This document shows positions 53,992 to 62,424 of a DNA stretch of 64,000 nt, in pieces. The position numbers and the translations under genes were made by a program. Numbering within the stretch: the stretch's first letter is position 1; every line of letters begins with the position of its first letter. Source of the DNA: an uncultured Bacteroidales bacterium (lineage in GTDB: Bacteria; Bacteroidota; Bacteroidia; Bacteroidales; Paludibacteraceae); the NCBI GenBank assembly GCA_900321005.1, contig ONUF01000003.1, forward strand, positions 57,920 through 121,919, written 5' to 3'. Below the pieces are notes generated by a model. That model saw only the letters and a list, made by a program, of their open reading frames with translations, was not told the DNA's origin and did not search any database.

Positions 53992-54604
53992 ATCGCCGTT
54001 CAGCCCCAATAGTCGTTGCTTCTCCGTGTCCCGCGAACACTCGTACATCGCTCGGCAATGCGAATAACTGCCCCAGCGATCGGAACAACAGATCCGTGTC
54101 TCCGCCGGGCAAGTCCGTGCGACCGTAACCCATGCAAAAAAGCGTATCGCCCGACAACAAAGTCTTCTCTTCCGGCCAATACAAGCATATACTTCCAGGT
54201 GTATGCCCCGGCGTCTCCAATATCTGACAACTGATTGCTGATAACTGATCGCTCAATGCTTCCATAGGAAACGGCTTGGCTTCTGCCCGCACGCCGAATA
54301 GGTCATACTGCTCCTGCATCGCCTTCGCTAAAGGGATATCCGCCTCGTGAATCAGCACCTGGGTATGCCATTGCTCGCACGCCCACGGAGCACCCCACAG
54401 ATGATCCAGATGACCGTGCGTCGCCAGAATCTGCAATCTGCAATCTGCAATCTGCAATCTCAAATCTTCCACATATCGGTACAGCTGCTGTTGCTCATAT
54501 TGCACATAGCACGCCGGATCGACGATCAGCACATGCTGCCCGTCGTTCACCACATAGGTGTTGGTACCAAACGGCCCGAACTCAAAACATTTTATCTCCA
54601 GCAT
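53990..54604 (-). CDS. MBL-fold hydrolase (glyoxalase II-like)
   Basis: This 204-residue protein starts at MLEIKCFEFGPFGTNTYVV (or three codons earlier at 54613). The metallo-beta-lactamase motif is ATHGHLDHLWG (HxHxDH), followed by TPGHTPGSICLYW, SGDTLFCMGYGRTDL and FAGHGEAT, the four metal-binding motifs. Hydrolases of this size act on thioesters, but the substrate is unknown. Two repeat-derived stretches sit in frame: LQIADCRLQIL (54427-54465) just before the metal motif, and ALSDQLSAISCQIL (54223-54257). The start overlaps the radical SAM gene. Confidence 0.85.
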   Translation of the reverse strand: MLEIKCFEFGPFGTNTYVVNDGQHVLIVDPACYVQYEQQQLYRYVEDLRLQIADCRLQILATHGHLDHLWGAPWACEQWHTQVLIHEADIPLAKAMQEQYDLFGVRAEAKPFPMEALSDQLSAISCQILETPGHTPGSICLYWPEEKTLLSGDTLFCMGYGRTDLPGGDTDLLFRSLGQLFALPSDVRVFAGHGEATTIGAERR

Positions 54605-55572
54605 TCCTGACAAATTTTCGGTTGTTCTTCTATTGCCGCACGGCGAAAAGCCAGTGCTTTCTCGTTTCGAAACAGCTCCGCTATCGGTGCGTCTTTCACG
54701 TTCCCGTACGAATAGGCGTGCCCTTTGTCATAACAACACGGCAACACCTCGCCCGTCGTGGTCACCACAACCCCGCTCCACACGCGCAGACACCCACGAG
54801 TGCGTTTCTTTCTATGGTATAGTCCGTCCGCTCCTTTTTCGTAACGACTGTAGCGCGCGTCTGAAGGCATCAAGTCATGACCATGCTCGTAGTCATATAA
54901 CTGAGCGGTCTTCAGACTCAACCGATCCGCACCCAAAGCCTTATACTGCCGCTTTAACTCTTTCCATTCCTCTTCGTTCGTCTTCAGCCGCAGGCATTGC
55001 AACTCAATCTGACATCTGATAACTGATTGCTGATGACTGACTGCTTCTTTTAGATAACGCAGTGCCGCTTTCGCTTTCTCCACATCTCCGCCGACACGGT
55101 AGGTGCCGTAGGTCGTTTGTGTCAGTCCGTCCATCGAAACGATGATGCGGCTCAAACCGGCCTGTACCAATTCCTCCGCCAACTCGCGTGTCATCGCTTG
55201 CGCATTCGTGCTGACGATGGTATATAGTCCCGCCTCATGCGCCTCCGCGACCATCTGTGCCAAGTCTTTGTTCAGCAGCGGTTCGCCCTGGAAATAGAAC
55301 TGCATCGTGTGCGCATATTCCTTCACTTCCCCAAGCACCTTCCGAAATAAATCGAGAGACATCAGTTTGTCGGTATTCCGGGATTCCGAGATACCGGTAT
55401 CCCGCCGCCCCACAGGACAAGCGGGACATCGGAGCTGACACACCGCCGCCGGTTCGACACTCACGAACAGCGGCGCATGAGAAATACGCACCAAGCCCAT
55501 CCGGCTCAGTGCGTAATTCCAATAGCAACGGATTGCGTTACTTACACGGGATTTTGTTAATACGGCGCTCAT
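54592..55572 (-). CDS. Radical SAM/SPASM domain protein
   Basis: This 326-residue protein binds a [4Fe-4S]-SAM cluster through CQLRCPAC (spacing Cx3Cx2C, near residue 38). QFYFQGEPLLNKDL is the usual strand after the cluster. The SPASM-like end has GCLRVWSGVVV, LPCCYDKGHA and ICQECW cysteines for auxiliary clusters. The substrate is unknown. The insertions DTGISESRNTD (bases 55371-55404, right after the cluster motif) and VSHQQSVIRCQI (55009-55045) are repeat-derived. It overlaps rpiB by 35 bases. Confidence 0.85.
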   Translation of the reverse strand: MSAVLTKSRVSNAIRCYWNYALSRMGLVRISHAPLFVSVEPAAVCQLRCPACPVGRRDTGISESRNTDKLMSLDLFRKVLGEVKEYAHTMQFYFQGEPLLNKDLAQMVAEAHEAGLYTIVSTNAQAMTRELAEELVQAGLSRIIVSMDGLTQTTYGTYRVGGDVEKAKAALRYLKEAVSHQQSVIRCQIELQCLRLKTNEEEWKELKRQYKALGADRLSLKTAQLYDYEHGHDLMPSDARYSRYEKGADGLYHRKKRTRGCLRVWSGVVVTTTGEVLPCCYDKGHAYSYGNVKDAPIAELFRNEKALAFRRAAIEEQPKICQECWR

Positions 55573-55987
55573 GACGCTCGCCTTCGAAATCCGTCTGGAA
55601 GAACGTACGCACGATATCCAGCGCCTTCACCGCCGAGATGAAGTTCGCCGGCAGACCCAGTACGTTCGCATTGTTATGCGCACGCGCCAACTCCGCTAAC
55701 TTCGTGTCCCAGCACAGCGCTGCACGGATACCCTGATGCTTGTTCGCCGTCATGCAGATACCGTTACCCGTCGAGCAGATCACGATACCGAACTCATACT
55801 CACCTTTCTCTACGGCCTCAGCCAGCGGGTGTGCGAAATCGGGATAATCACAACTCTCGGTGCTGTAGCAACCGAAATCTTTCACTTTAGCGCCGTTGTC
55901 CTCCAAAAACAACTGCACTTGCTGCTTAAGCGGAAAACCAGCGTGGTCACTCGCCAACGCAATGGTCATCTCAGAAAAACTTTTCAT
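55538..55987 (-). CDS. rpiB: Ribose-5-phosphate isomerase B
   Basis: This 149-residue enzyme interconverts ribose-5-phosphate and ribulose-5-phosphate. Motifs: IALASDHAGFPLKQQV, CDYPDFAHPLAEAV, GIVICSTGNGICMTANKHQG (active-site Cys) and RAALCWDTKLAELARAHNNANVL. The N-terminal MKSFSE before MTIAL is weakly supported. Confidence 0.95.
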   Translation of the reverse strand: MKSFSEMTIALASDHAGFPLKQQVQLFLEDNGAKVKDFGCYSTESCDYPDFAHPLAEAVEKGEYEFGIVICSTGNGICMTANKHQGIRAALCWDTKLAELARAHNNANVLGLPANFISAVKALDIVRTFFQTDFEGERHERRINKIPCK

Positions 55988-56017
55988 ATCTAACGATTTA
56001 ACAGGTTAACTATTGAA

Positions 56018-56629
56018 CTAAAATACGGTCGCCAGGTTGCCGAACATCAGCTTACAAGCGATCGCCAGCACGATGATGCCGAAGAACTTACGGATGATAT
56101 AGAGCGCCGTCGCACCCAGGTATTTGGTCAACCAGTTCGTGCCGATCAGCACCAGATACAGTACCACCATACAGAGCAGCAACGAGATACAGAGATTGCC
56201 GATGCTGTACTCCGCCGTGATGGCCAGCAGCGCCGTGAATGCACCCGGACCCGCATACATCGGGAAGGCCAGCGGAACAATCGTACTCGCACTACTCAAT
56301 TCGCCTTCCAACTTATCGTTCTGGAAGATCGTGATATCCAGAATCATCTCTAGCGCCATCAGGAAGATGATGAATCCTCCGGCGATGGCGAAGTACTCTA
56401 TCTGCACGCCGAAGAGTTTCAAGATCCATTCGCCCAAGAACAGGAACGCCATCAGTATCGTCAGACTCGCGATACACACGCGACCGGCATGAATCTTAAT
56501 GCCCTTCTGCTGCATCGAGATGGTGATGGGGATGTTGCCGAACGGGTCAATGATAGCAATCAGGAAGATAAACGACGACAAGATCTGCCATATGTCAATC
56601 GGTCCGAAAAAAGTACGTAATGCCTCCAT
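56018..56629 (-). CDS. MarC family membrane protein
   Basis: This 203-residue protein starts at MEALRTFFGPIDIWQI; the longer frame crosses the promoter. It has six transmembrane segments with IDPFGNIPITISM in the first helix pair and VPLAFPMYAGPGAFTALL in the middle, both diagnostic of the MarC/YchE family. Their transport function is not established. It shares a divergent promoter with efp. Confidence 0.88.
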   Translation of the reverse strand: MEALRTFFGPIDIWQILSSFIFLIAIIDPFGNIPITISMQQKGIKIHAGRVCIASLTILMAFLFLGEWILKLFGVQIEYFAIAGGFIIFLMALEMILDITIFQNDKLEGELSSASTIVPLAFPMYAGPGAFTALLAITAEYSIGNLCISLLLCMVVLYLVLIGTNWLTKYLGATALYIIRKFFGIIVLAIACKLMFGNLATVF

Positions 56630-56658
56630 AGTATATCCTTTTTCTTCAAAATCGGCCA

Positions 56659-56689
56659 CAAAATTAGTGAAAAATTTGCATATATGCAA
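56659..56689 (-). promoter_or_regulatory. Leftward promoter of the MarC gene
   Basis: Minus-strand TTGC (56686-56689) and TAATTTTG (56659-56666), 19-base spacer; overlaps the -33 element of the efp promoter. Confidence 0.7.
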
Positions 56690-56706
56690 GAAAAGTTGTA
56701 ATTTTG
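56675..56706 (+). promoter_or_regulatory. Promoter of efp
   Basis: TTTG (56675-56678), 20 bases, TAATTTTG (56699-56706), 41 bases before the ATG at 56747. Confidence 0.72.
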
Positions 56707-56746
56707 CAGCGATTTTCTGAAAAATTGATTAAATAGAAATAGTTTT

Positions 56747-57310
56747 ATGATTAACAGCCAAGACATTAAGAACGGTGTTTGTATCCGCATGGACGGCCGT
56801 TTGTATTTCGTAATTGAGTTTCTCCACGTGAAGCCGGGTAAAGGTAACACCATCATGCGCGTGAAATTCAAAGATGTAGTGGATGGCCGTGTACTCGAGC
56901 GCCGTTTCAATATCGGTGAGAAACTCGAGGATGTACGCGTAGAGCGCCGCCCGTATCAGTTCCTGTACAAAGAGGGTGAAGATTATATCTTCATGAATAA
57001 CGAGACCTTCGAGCAAGTGCCCATCGCGCATGACCTGATCACCGGTGTGGACTTCCTCAAAGAGGGTATGAACGTAGAAGTTGTTTCCGACGCTTCGACC
57101 GACACCGTTCTCTTCGCCGAACTGCCGACCAAGGTAGAACTGACCGTCACCTATACCGAGCCGGGTCTGAAGGGTGATACCGCTACCAACACACTCAAAC
57201 CGGCAACCGTAGAGACCGGTGCTGAAGTGCGCGTGCCGCTCTTCATCAACGAGGGCGAAGTCATCCGTATCGACACCCGCGACGGTTCCTACTGCGAGCG
57301 CGTTCGCTAA
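56747..57310 (+). CDS. efp: Elongation factor P
   Basis: This 187-residue protein helps ribosomes through polyproline. It has the three OB/KOW-like domains of [20 protein letters not shown] with the modified tip residue Lys in KPGKGN, then [19 protein letters not shown], and the C-terminal [21 protein letters not shown] and [14 protein letters not shown]-like end. The length is normal. A terminator follows. Confidence 0.97.
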   Translation: MINSQDIKNGVCIRMDGRLYFVIEFLHVKPGKGNTIMRVKFKDVVDGRVLERRFNIGEKLEDVRVERRPYQFLYKEGEDYIFMNNETFEQVPIAHDLITGVDFLKEGMNVEVVSDASTDTVLFAELPTKVELTVTYTEPGLKGDTATNTLKPATVETGAEVRVPLFINEGEVIRIDTRDGSYCERVR

Positions 57311-57332
57311 GCTGATTGCTGATCACTAAAAG

Positions 57333-57367
57333 AAAATCCGCCCCCGCAAGGCCGGATTTTCCTTTTT
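57333..57367 (+). terminator. Terminator after efp
   Basis: AAAATCCG and CGGATTTT form an 8-base stem around a 12-base loop, followed by CCTTTTT. A GCTGATTGCTGATCAC repeat lies between the stop and the hairpin. Confidence 0.8.
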
Positions 57368-57410
57368 GTATATACTGCTTTCGTAATTTTATTAACAATA
57401 GGTAGTATTT

Positions 57411-57442
57411 TTTGCATATTTGCAATTATTATACTACTTTTG
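57411..57442 (+). promoter_or_regulatory. Promoter of the AraC-family gene
   Basis: TTTG (57411-57414), 20 bases, TACTTTTG (57435-57442). The ATG follows at 57488. Confidence 0.72.
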
Positions 57443-57487
57443 CAGTCGAATTAGTAACAAAAGGTACAAAACAAATATTTTAGCAAT

Positions 57488-58348
57488 ATGGAAAATCCAT
57501 TTGAAGCTTTTATCCGCCGGGCAGACCGGGACGGCATTGCTATCGATCGTGAGGTACACGGTTGGACCCAATTGAATAATGATGTAGTGCTTCCGCATAT
57601 CATCCTCATCATGACCATTAAAGGTAGTGCGCGCGCCATGTGCGACTTGGTGGAGGTCTCCTCGAACAAGCCCAACGACCTGTTCGTCATCATGCCCGGG
57701 CACGTCATGCGCCCGCTCGAGCACTCTGAGGATTATACGTTCGCACGCGTCGTGATCTCACCGAATATTTTCGAAGACCTGCGCTTCTCGCTCTTCAGCC
57801 ACGACTATGATAAGTTCCACCACTCGCCGCTCTATACCCTTACCGACGATCAGCGGGCTATCCTTCGTTCGCTCGTAGAGCAGATTGACCGGGTGTTGTC
57901 GTATTCGCCCAACGAGATGCCGCATCGCAAGCAAATGTTGGTGTCCCTCCTCGCCGTTAGTTATGAGTACCTCAACCTCTTCCGCCGCGAACAGGACAAA
58001 CGATGGAAAGCGAGTCGTCATAATAACCTCTTTAACCGGTTCTGCGACCTCGTAGTCGCGCATTACCGCGAGTCCCGCGAGGTGCAGTTCTACGCCGAGA
58101 AACTGCATCTGACGCCGAAATACTTCTCGAAAATCATTCGCGACGTGACCGACGGACTCTCGCCGGCCGATTGGATTGAACAATATATCGTGGCCCAGGC
58201 GCAGCAACTGCTCAAGAATAATCCGGCTATGACCGTTCAGGAAGTAGCGTATATGGTGGGCTTCAACGAACCCGCATCCTTCTGCCGCTATTACAAGCGT
58301 GTCACGGGTACCACCGCCAAGCAATACCGTCAGAGAGGTGCAGTATAA
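57488..58348 (+). CDS. AraC family transcriptional regulator
   Basis: This 286-residue protein has an N-terminal cupin-like sensing domain (about 1-165; GHVMRPLEHSEDYTFARVVI) and a C-terminal double helix-turn-helix: VQFYAEKLHLTPKYFSKIIR and VQEVAYMVGFNEPASFCRYY, then TAKQYR. The ligand and target are unknown. It is followed after 9 bases by the YqeY-like gene, which may be co-transcribed. Confidence 0.88.
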   Translation: MENPFEAFIRRADRDGIAIDREVHGWTQLNNDVVLPHIILIMTIKGSARAMCDLVEVSSNKPNDLFVIMPGHVMRPLEHSEDYTFARVVISPNIFEDLRFSLFSHDYDKFHHSPLYTLTDDQRAILRSLVEQIDRVLSYSPNEMPHRKQMLVSLLAVSYEYLNLFRREQDKRWKASRHNNLFNRFCDLVVAHYRESREVQFYAEKLHLTPKYFSKIIRDVTDGLSPADWIEQYIVAQAQQLLKNNPAMTVQEVAYMVGFNEPASFCRYYKRVTGTTAKQYRQRGAV

Positions 58349-58357
58349 TTATAGCAT

Positions 58358-58804
58358 ATGAAAAACGAGATTAATGCCTTGATCATGGAGGCAATGAAAA
58401 ACCATGATTCCGTACGCACAGAATCCCTGCGCGCCATCAAAAGTGCGTTCCTCAATTGGCAAACCAGCAAAGAGAACGCCGGTAAAGAACTGACCGAAGC
58501 GGACGAGATCCAAATCATCAAAAAGATGGTTAAGCAACGCCAGGAGTCTGTGGAGCAATTCATCGCTGCCAAGCGTCAGGAGTTAGCGGATGCAGAACAG
58601 GCACAGATCAACGTATTAGAGACCTTCCTGCCCAAAGCAGCCAGCGAAGAAGACATCGTCCGTGCTTTCAACGCCGCCAAAGAAGCAAACGGCTGGGAGG
58701 CTGAGAAGAAGAACATGGGCCTCTTCGTCAAAGCCATTAAAGCCGCCCTGCCTAACGCCGACGGCAAGCTCGTCGCTCAAGTCGTCCAAAGCCAGTTGGC
58801 ATGA
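58358..58804 (+). CDS. GatB/YqeY domain protein
   Basis: This 148-residue stand-alone YqeY protein resembles the tail domain of GatB. Motifs: RTESLRAIKSAFLNWQ, EIQIIKKMVKQRQESVEQF and LGxxMKAIK-like NMGLFVKAIKAALPNADGKLV. The family probably binds tRNA or assists amidotransferases; the exact role is unknown. Confidence 0.88.
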   Translation: MKNEINALIMEAMKNHDSVRTESLRAIKSAFLNWQTSKENAGKELTEADEIQIIKKMVKQRQESVEQFIAAKRQELADAEQAQINVLETFLPKAASEEDIVRAFNAAKEANGWEAEKKNMGLFVKAIKAALPNADGKLVAQVVQSQLA

Positions 58805-59059
58805 TCACTATGCAAACCATCAAATTGAAGGCACATCCGAAAGGTTGTGTCTTTTTTTTGCACCTTCAAGATGGACAAAATGGCAGATAGTGGACAATTT
58901 GTCACGAAAGATGGACATATTGGCAGAGATTTTGGGGTTGGCACATAATTTGCCACTATTAGGGTGAAAACGCAATTACGCATACTACGCCAACAACGTA
59001 AACTACGCAAGCTACGTTAAACAATGTTTAACTAAATTTGGAGGACAAAATTATGAATT
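58805..59059. other. Intergenic region before hsp20
   Basis: No gene is seen in 255 bases. There are spaced GATGGACA words (58870-58925), a TACGC-rich imperfect repeat (58968-59020) and a GTTAAACAATGTTTAAC palindrome (59016-59032) about 28 bases before the hsp20 start. No CIRCE-like heat-shock operator is evident. Confidence 0.45.
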
Positions 59060-59506
59060 ATGAAACCTGCAATCTATCGTAGAAACAGTTGGCTGCCGAC
59101 AAACGGATGGTTCCCCACCGTATTCGACGAGTTTTTGAACAATGACATGCTGAACACCGCCAGCAATGTGGCGCCTTCGGTCAACGTCAAAGAGACCGCT
59201 AACAGTTACACCGTTGAGTTAGCTGCTCCGGGTGTTAAGAAAGAGTACTGCCGAGTACATGTCGATGAAGACCACAACCTGTGTGTTGCCATCGAGAATA
59301 AGTTCGAGCACAAGGAAGAAGACAAACATGAGCACTATCTGAGACGCGAGTTTGCTTACACGAACTTCGAGCAGAAGTACACCTTGCCGGACAATGTGGA
59401 CGAGGCAAAGATCGCCGCTAAGGTCGAAGATGGTATCTTAACGATTGAGTTGCCGAAGATCAAGCGCGAAGAAGGCAAGACTGGTAGGCAAATAGCCATC
59501 TCATAA
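59060..59506 (+). CDS. Hsp20/alpha-crystallin small heat-shock protein
   Basis: This 148-residue small heat-shock chaperone holds unfolded proteins. The alpha-crystallin domain spans about 40-145: VNVKETANSYTVELAAPGVK, then the late motif AKVEDGILTIELPK. The start MKPAIYRRNSWLPTNGWFP is typical of Bacteroidales Hsp20. GGAGG at 59040-59045 is a good ribosome binding site. The last 12 codons and the terminator recur downstream of the glycosyltransferase at 62425-62511. Confidence 0.95.
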   Translation: MKPAIYRRNSWLPTNGWFPTVFDEFLNNDMLNTASNVAPSVNVKETANSYTVELAAPGVKKEYCRVHVDEDHNLCVAIENKFEHKEEDKHEHYLRREFAYTNFEQKYTLPDNVDEAKIAAKVEDGILTIELPKIKREEGKTGRQIAIS

Positions 59507-59526
59507 CAAAGCATGTATCCATGCAG

Positions 59527-59553
59527 AGCACTCCTAAGCGAGTGCTTTTTTTA
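59527..59553 (+). terminator. Terminator after hsp20
   Basis: AGCACTC and GAGTGCT pair around a 6-base loop, followed by seven T's. Confidence 0.85.
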
Positions 59554-59583
59554 TGCCTGTACGGCAACAAAAGTTAGATTTTC

Positions 59584-59615
59584 CTTGCATATGTCAGATT
59601 TTTGTAGTACCTTTG
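59584..59615 (+). promoter_or_regulatory. Promoter of the secreted OB-fold protein gene
   Basis: CTTG (59584-59587), 20 bases, TACCTTTG (59608-59615), in a leader of about 75 bases before the ATG at 59694. Confidence 0.7.
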
Positions 59616-59693
59616 CGCGAGAATTTGGGAAATAATCGTGCCTACTTTAGGCTAAGAAAATCGCGCAGAAAGAACGAGAAACACCAAAAAACC

Positions 59694-61091
59694 ATGAAAA
59701 AGATACTTACTTTATTTTTGGCCGTAATGGCCGGAGTGGCGACCGTAAAGGCCGAGATGGCACCGATCTATTACGAGGGCTTCAGCCGCTGTTTTGACGA
59801 AGAAGACGAGAACTACGGCTATACCGGCGGAAACGACAACCAATGGGGCGGAGACATCGCGAAAGCCGTCGTCATCTACCAGGATGCGCCCGAGTGGACT
59901 TTTACTTATTGTAATGCCGCTTTCCAATGCCTCAAGGTCGGCACATCGGCCAAACAAGGCTCAGCCACGACGCCCTTCATCGCGTGCGAAGGAGAAGCGG
60001 TCCTCTCTTTCCGCGTCGCGCCCTGGGAAGGCGATTCGCTCTTCTATGTCGCTATCCAAGGTGGACTAACCACCGACTCCTGCGTCTTCGAACTCAAGCA
60101 ACATCGCTGGAGAACGGTCACCATCCATATCTCGGATATCACAAGCGGCATCCGTCTCACTTTCTCTTCTACCAACAAACACCGTTTCTTCCTGGATGAT
60201 GTCTGTGTACGTCCGGCTGACCCGACGGTCGGCGCTATTCGTACCCTCGAAGGCAGTTCCGTCGATTTCGGATATGTAGGCAAGAACTACTCGGCGATGC
60301 AACGCGTGCTGCATGTCGAGGGAGCGAACCTGACGGGTAATATCTCCGCTACGCTCGCGAATGGAGAAACCGATCTTTTCCAACTCAGTACGGCTTCCTT
60401 ACCGGCCACGGGAGGTGAACTCACCGTCACTTGTCTGCCCGGAGCTTCGGCTGGCGATATGCATGGATGCTATCTCTACCTGCGCGGCAAAGACAACAAG
60501 ACCCAGAAACAGGTCGAGAAACGCATCACCCTCCAACTCGAAGTGGGTACGCTCCATCTGCAGGGAGCGGGAACCAAACCCGATCCATATACCTGTGCGG
60601 ATGTCATCCTCTTGGCGGCGAACGAAGGAACGGTCTGGACGAAGACCTATTATTGGGTTACAGGCTATGTCATCGGTGGCGTGAAGCGGTATCAGGACAT
60701 GTACGACGGCATCTCTTATACCGACACGCTCTCGCTCGTCCTGGCCGCTAAGCCCGACGAGACGAATGAAGCCAAGTATGTCACCGTGGAGATCCGCGGC
60801 AACGCGCGCTTTGCGCTTAATGTACTGGGAAATCCCGAACTGATCGGTCAGCAGATTAAGGTACAAGGACTGCTGCTCAACAACAACGCCAACCCCTATT
60901 ACCTGGGCAAACCGGGTGTGCAGGACGTCCGTTCGGACGCGCAGTACGAGCGCCCCGCGAAGGAACTGCAGGACCTTGATCAAATCACCAATGACCAATC
61001 ACCAATTACCAATAAGGTCCTCCGCAACGGCCAACTCCTCATCCTCCGCGGCAACCACACCTACTCCCTCACCGGACAATTGATGAAATAA
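59694..61091 (+). CDS. Secreted protein with OB-fold-like domain and C-terminal tail
   Basis: This protein has 465 residues, starting MKKILTLFLAVMAGVATVKA (signal peptide). The first 160 residues form a jelly-roll-like domain (YEGFSRCFDEEDE, DDVCVRPAD); an Ig-like stretch follows (GSSVDFGYVGKNYSAMQRVL). Then comes an OB-fold domain of the DUF5689/DUF6359 kind (TYYWVTGYVIGGVKRYQD, IKVQGLLLNNNANPYYLGKP). The tail VLRNGQLLILRGNHTYSLTG matches the ends of the other two secreted proteins here. A CAATCACCAAT-type repeat (60981-61016) codes the linker before the tail. The function is unknown; probably cell surface or secreted. Confidence 0.75.
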   Translation: MKKILTLFLAVMAGVATVKAEMAPIYYEGFSRCFDEEDENYGYTGGNDNQWGGDIAKAVVIYQDAPEWTFTYCNAAFQCLKVGTSAKQGSATTPFIACEGEAVLSFRVAPWEGDSLFYVAIQGGLTTDSCVFELKQHRWRTVTIHISDITSGIRLTFSSTNKHRFFLDDVCVRPADPTVGAIRTLEGSSVDFGYVGKNYSAMQRVLHVEGANLTGNISATLANGETDLFQLSTASLPATGGELTVTCLPGASAGDMHGCYLYLRGKDNKTQKQVEKRITLQLEVGTLHLQGAGTKPDPYTCADVILLAANEGTVWTKTYYWVTGYVIGGVKRYQDMYDGISYTDTLSLVLAAKPDETNEAKYVTVEIRGNARFALNVLGNPELIGQQIKVQGLLLNNNANPYYLGKPGVQDVRSDAQYERPAKELQDLDQITNDQSPITNKVLRNGQLLILRGNHTYSLTGQLMK

Positions 61092-61194
61092 CGACAATCC
61101 AACCAACCCCTACAGACACAGCCAATAGGTTGTGTCTTTTTTTGAACCTCTAAACACTAAACTCTAAACACTAAACAAAAAATCTCTGATTTTT

Positions 61195-61243
61195 CTTGCA
61201 TATGTCAAAAAAAATTAGTACCTTTGCACGCTGAATGCGTGCA
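61195..61243 (+). promoter_or_regulatory. Promoter of the glycosyltransferase gene
   Basis: CTTG (61195-61198), 20 bases, TACCTTTG (61219-61226), then an inverted repeat GCACGC-TGAAT-GCGTGC (61227-61243) at the expected transcript start. Confidence 0.7.
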
Positions 61244-61277
61244 GACAACAAAAGAAATAATTATACCATTTAATACG

Positions 61278-62423
61278 ATGAAAATCCTATTAGTAATTGA
61301 CACGTACGATACCAATAATAATGGTACCAGTATTTCTGCGCAGCGCTTTGCGGGCGTGTTGCGCAAGCATGGGCATGAGGTCAAAATCCTAACTACCGGC
61401 AAACCTGCGTCGGATAAATTTGCACTCAAGGAGTTCAAAGTGCCTGTTTTCAACGACCTCATCCACTCCCACGGATTCCAGTTCGCAAAGGTCGATCTCG
61501 ACATCATCCGCGAGGCGGTGCAGTGGGCGGATGTGGTGCATTGCATGATGCCTTTTGCCCTAGAGACGGCTACCAAACTGATTGCCGACGAGTTGCATAA
61601 ACCTTCTACGGCCGCTTTCCATATCCAACCGGAGAATATCACTTCGTCGGCCGGAATGGGTAAGGCCAAGCTGCTGAATGATAGGCTCTATCATACCTTT
61701 AAGTTCCTGCTGTACCAGCATTTTAATCATATCCATGTTCCCTCGCAGTTCATGGCCGATGAGTTGATTAAACGCGGATATAAAGCCCAGATTCATGTCA
61801 TCAGCAATGGTATAGACCCGGATTTTATTGCTGCGGGAGAGAAGAAGATGGAACATCAGCCGCAACGCGATTTCCGCGACGACGGATTAATCAATATCCT
61901 GATGGTCGGACGATTGTCCAAGGAAAAACGCCAGGATGTCATAATCAACGCCGTGCCGCTATCCAAGTATGCCGATCGGATACAGTTGATTTTTGCCGGC
62001 AAAGGTCCTAAATACCGCTCGTACGTCAAGTTAGGCCAGCAATTGAAGAACCCACCGCAGTTCGTCTTTTTGCCCAAACCGGAATTGATTGACCTCTTGC
62101 TGCGTACGGATTTATACATCCATGCCTCGGATATGGAGAGCGAAGCTATCTCGTGTATCGAGGCTTTCGCCACGGGATTAGTGCCTATTATTGCTAATAG
62201 TGAGGAGTCAGCTACGCCGCAGTTTGCTTTGGATGGTCGTAGTTTGTTTGCTCCCGGTCGTCCAAAAGACCTGGCGCGCAGTATCGATTATTGGTTGGAC
62301 CATCCTCAGGAAAAGACGAAGATGGAGCGCGAATACGTTACGTTCGCCAAACGCTATGATATCGACGAGTCTGTCCGCCAATGCGAGCAAATGTTCCAAG
62401 CCGCTATCGATGAGAATAAATAG
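61278..62423 (+). CDS. Family 4 glycosyltransferase
   Basis: This is a 381-residue GT-B glycosyltransferase, from ATG 61278 after the promoter. MKILLVIDTYDTNNNGTSIS is the N-terminal Rossmann start; PSQFMADELIKRGYKAQIHV and ISNGID mark the domain junction; ILMVGRLSKEKRQDVIINAV opens the C-terminal domain; ESEAISCIEAFATGLVPIIA is the nucleotide-sugar-binding EX7E motif. It may act in glycolipid or surface polysaccharide synthesis; donor and acceptor are unknown. A relic of an hsp20 3' end follows directly. Confidence 0.88.
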   Translation: MKILLVIDTYDTNNNGTSISAQRFAGVLRKHGHEVKILTTGKPASDKFALKEFKVPVFNDLIHSHGFQFAKVDLDIIREAVQWADVVHCMMPFALETATKLIADELHKPSTAAFHIQPENITSSAGMGKAKLLNDRLYHTFKFLLYQHFNHIHVPSQFMADELIKRGYKAQIHVISNGIDPDFIAAGEKKMEHQPQRDFRDDGLINILMVGRLSKEKRQDVIINAVPLSKYADRIQLIFAGKGPKYRSYVKLGQQLKNPPQFVFLPKPELIDLLLRTDLYIHASDMESEAISCIEAFATGLVPIIANSEESATPQFALDGRSLFAPGRPKDLARSIDYWLDHPQEKTKMEREYVTFAKRYDIDESVRQCEQMFQAAIDENK

Positions 62424-62424
62424 A

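Noticed and set aside
53851-54048. N-terminal extension of the rRNA methyltransferase
   Set aside because: The frame runs through the antisense of tRNA-Ser and its terminator, so it is not coding.
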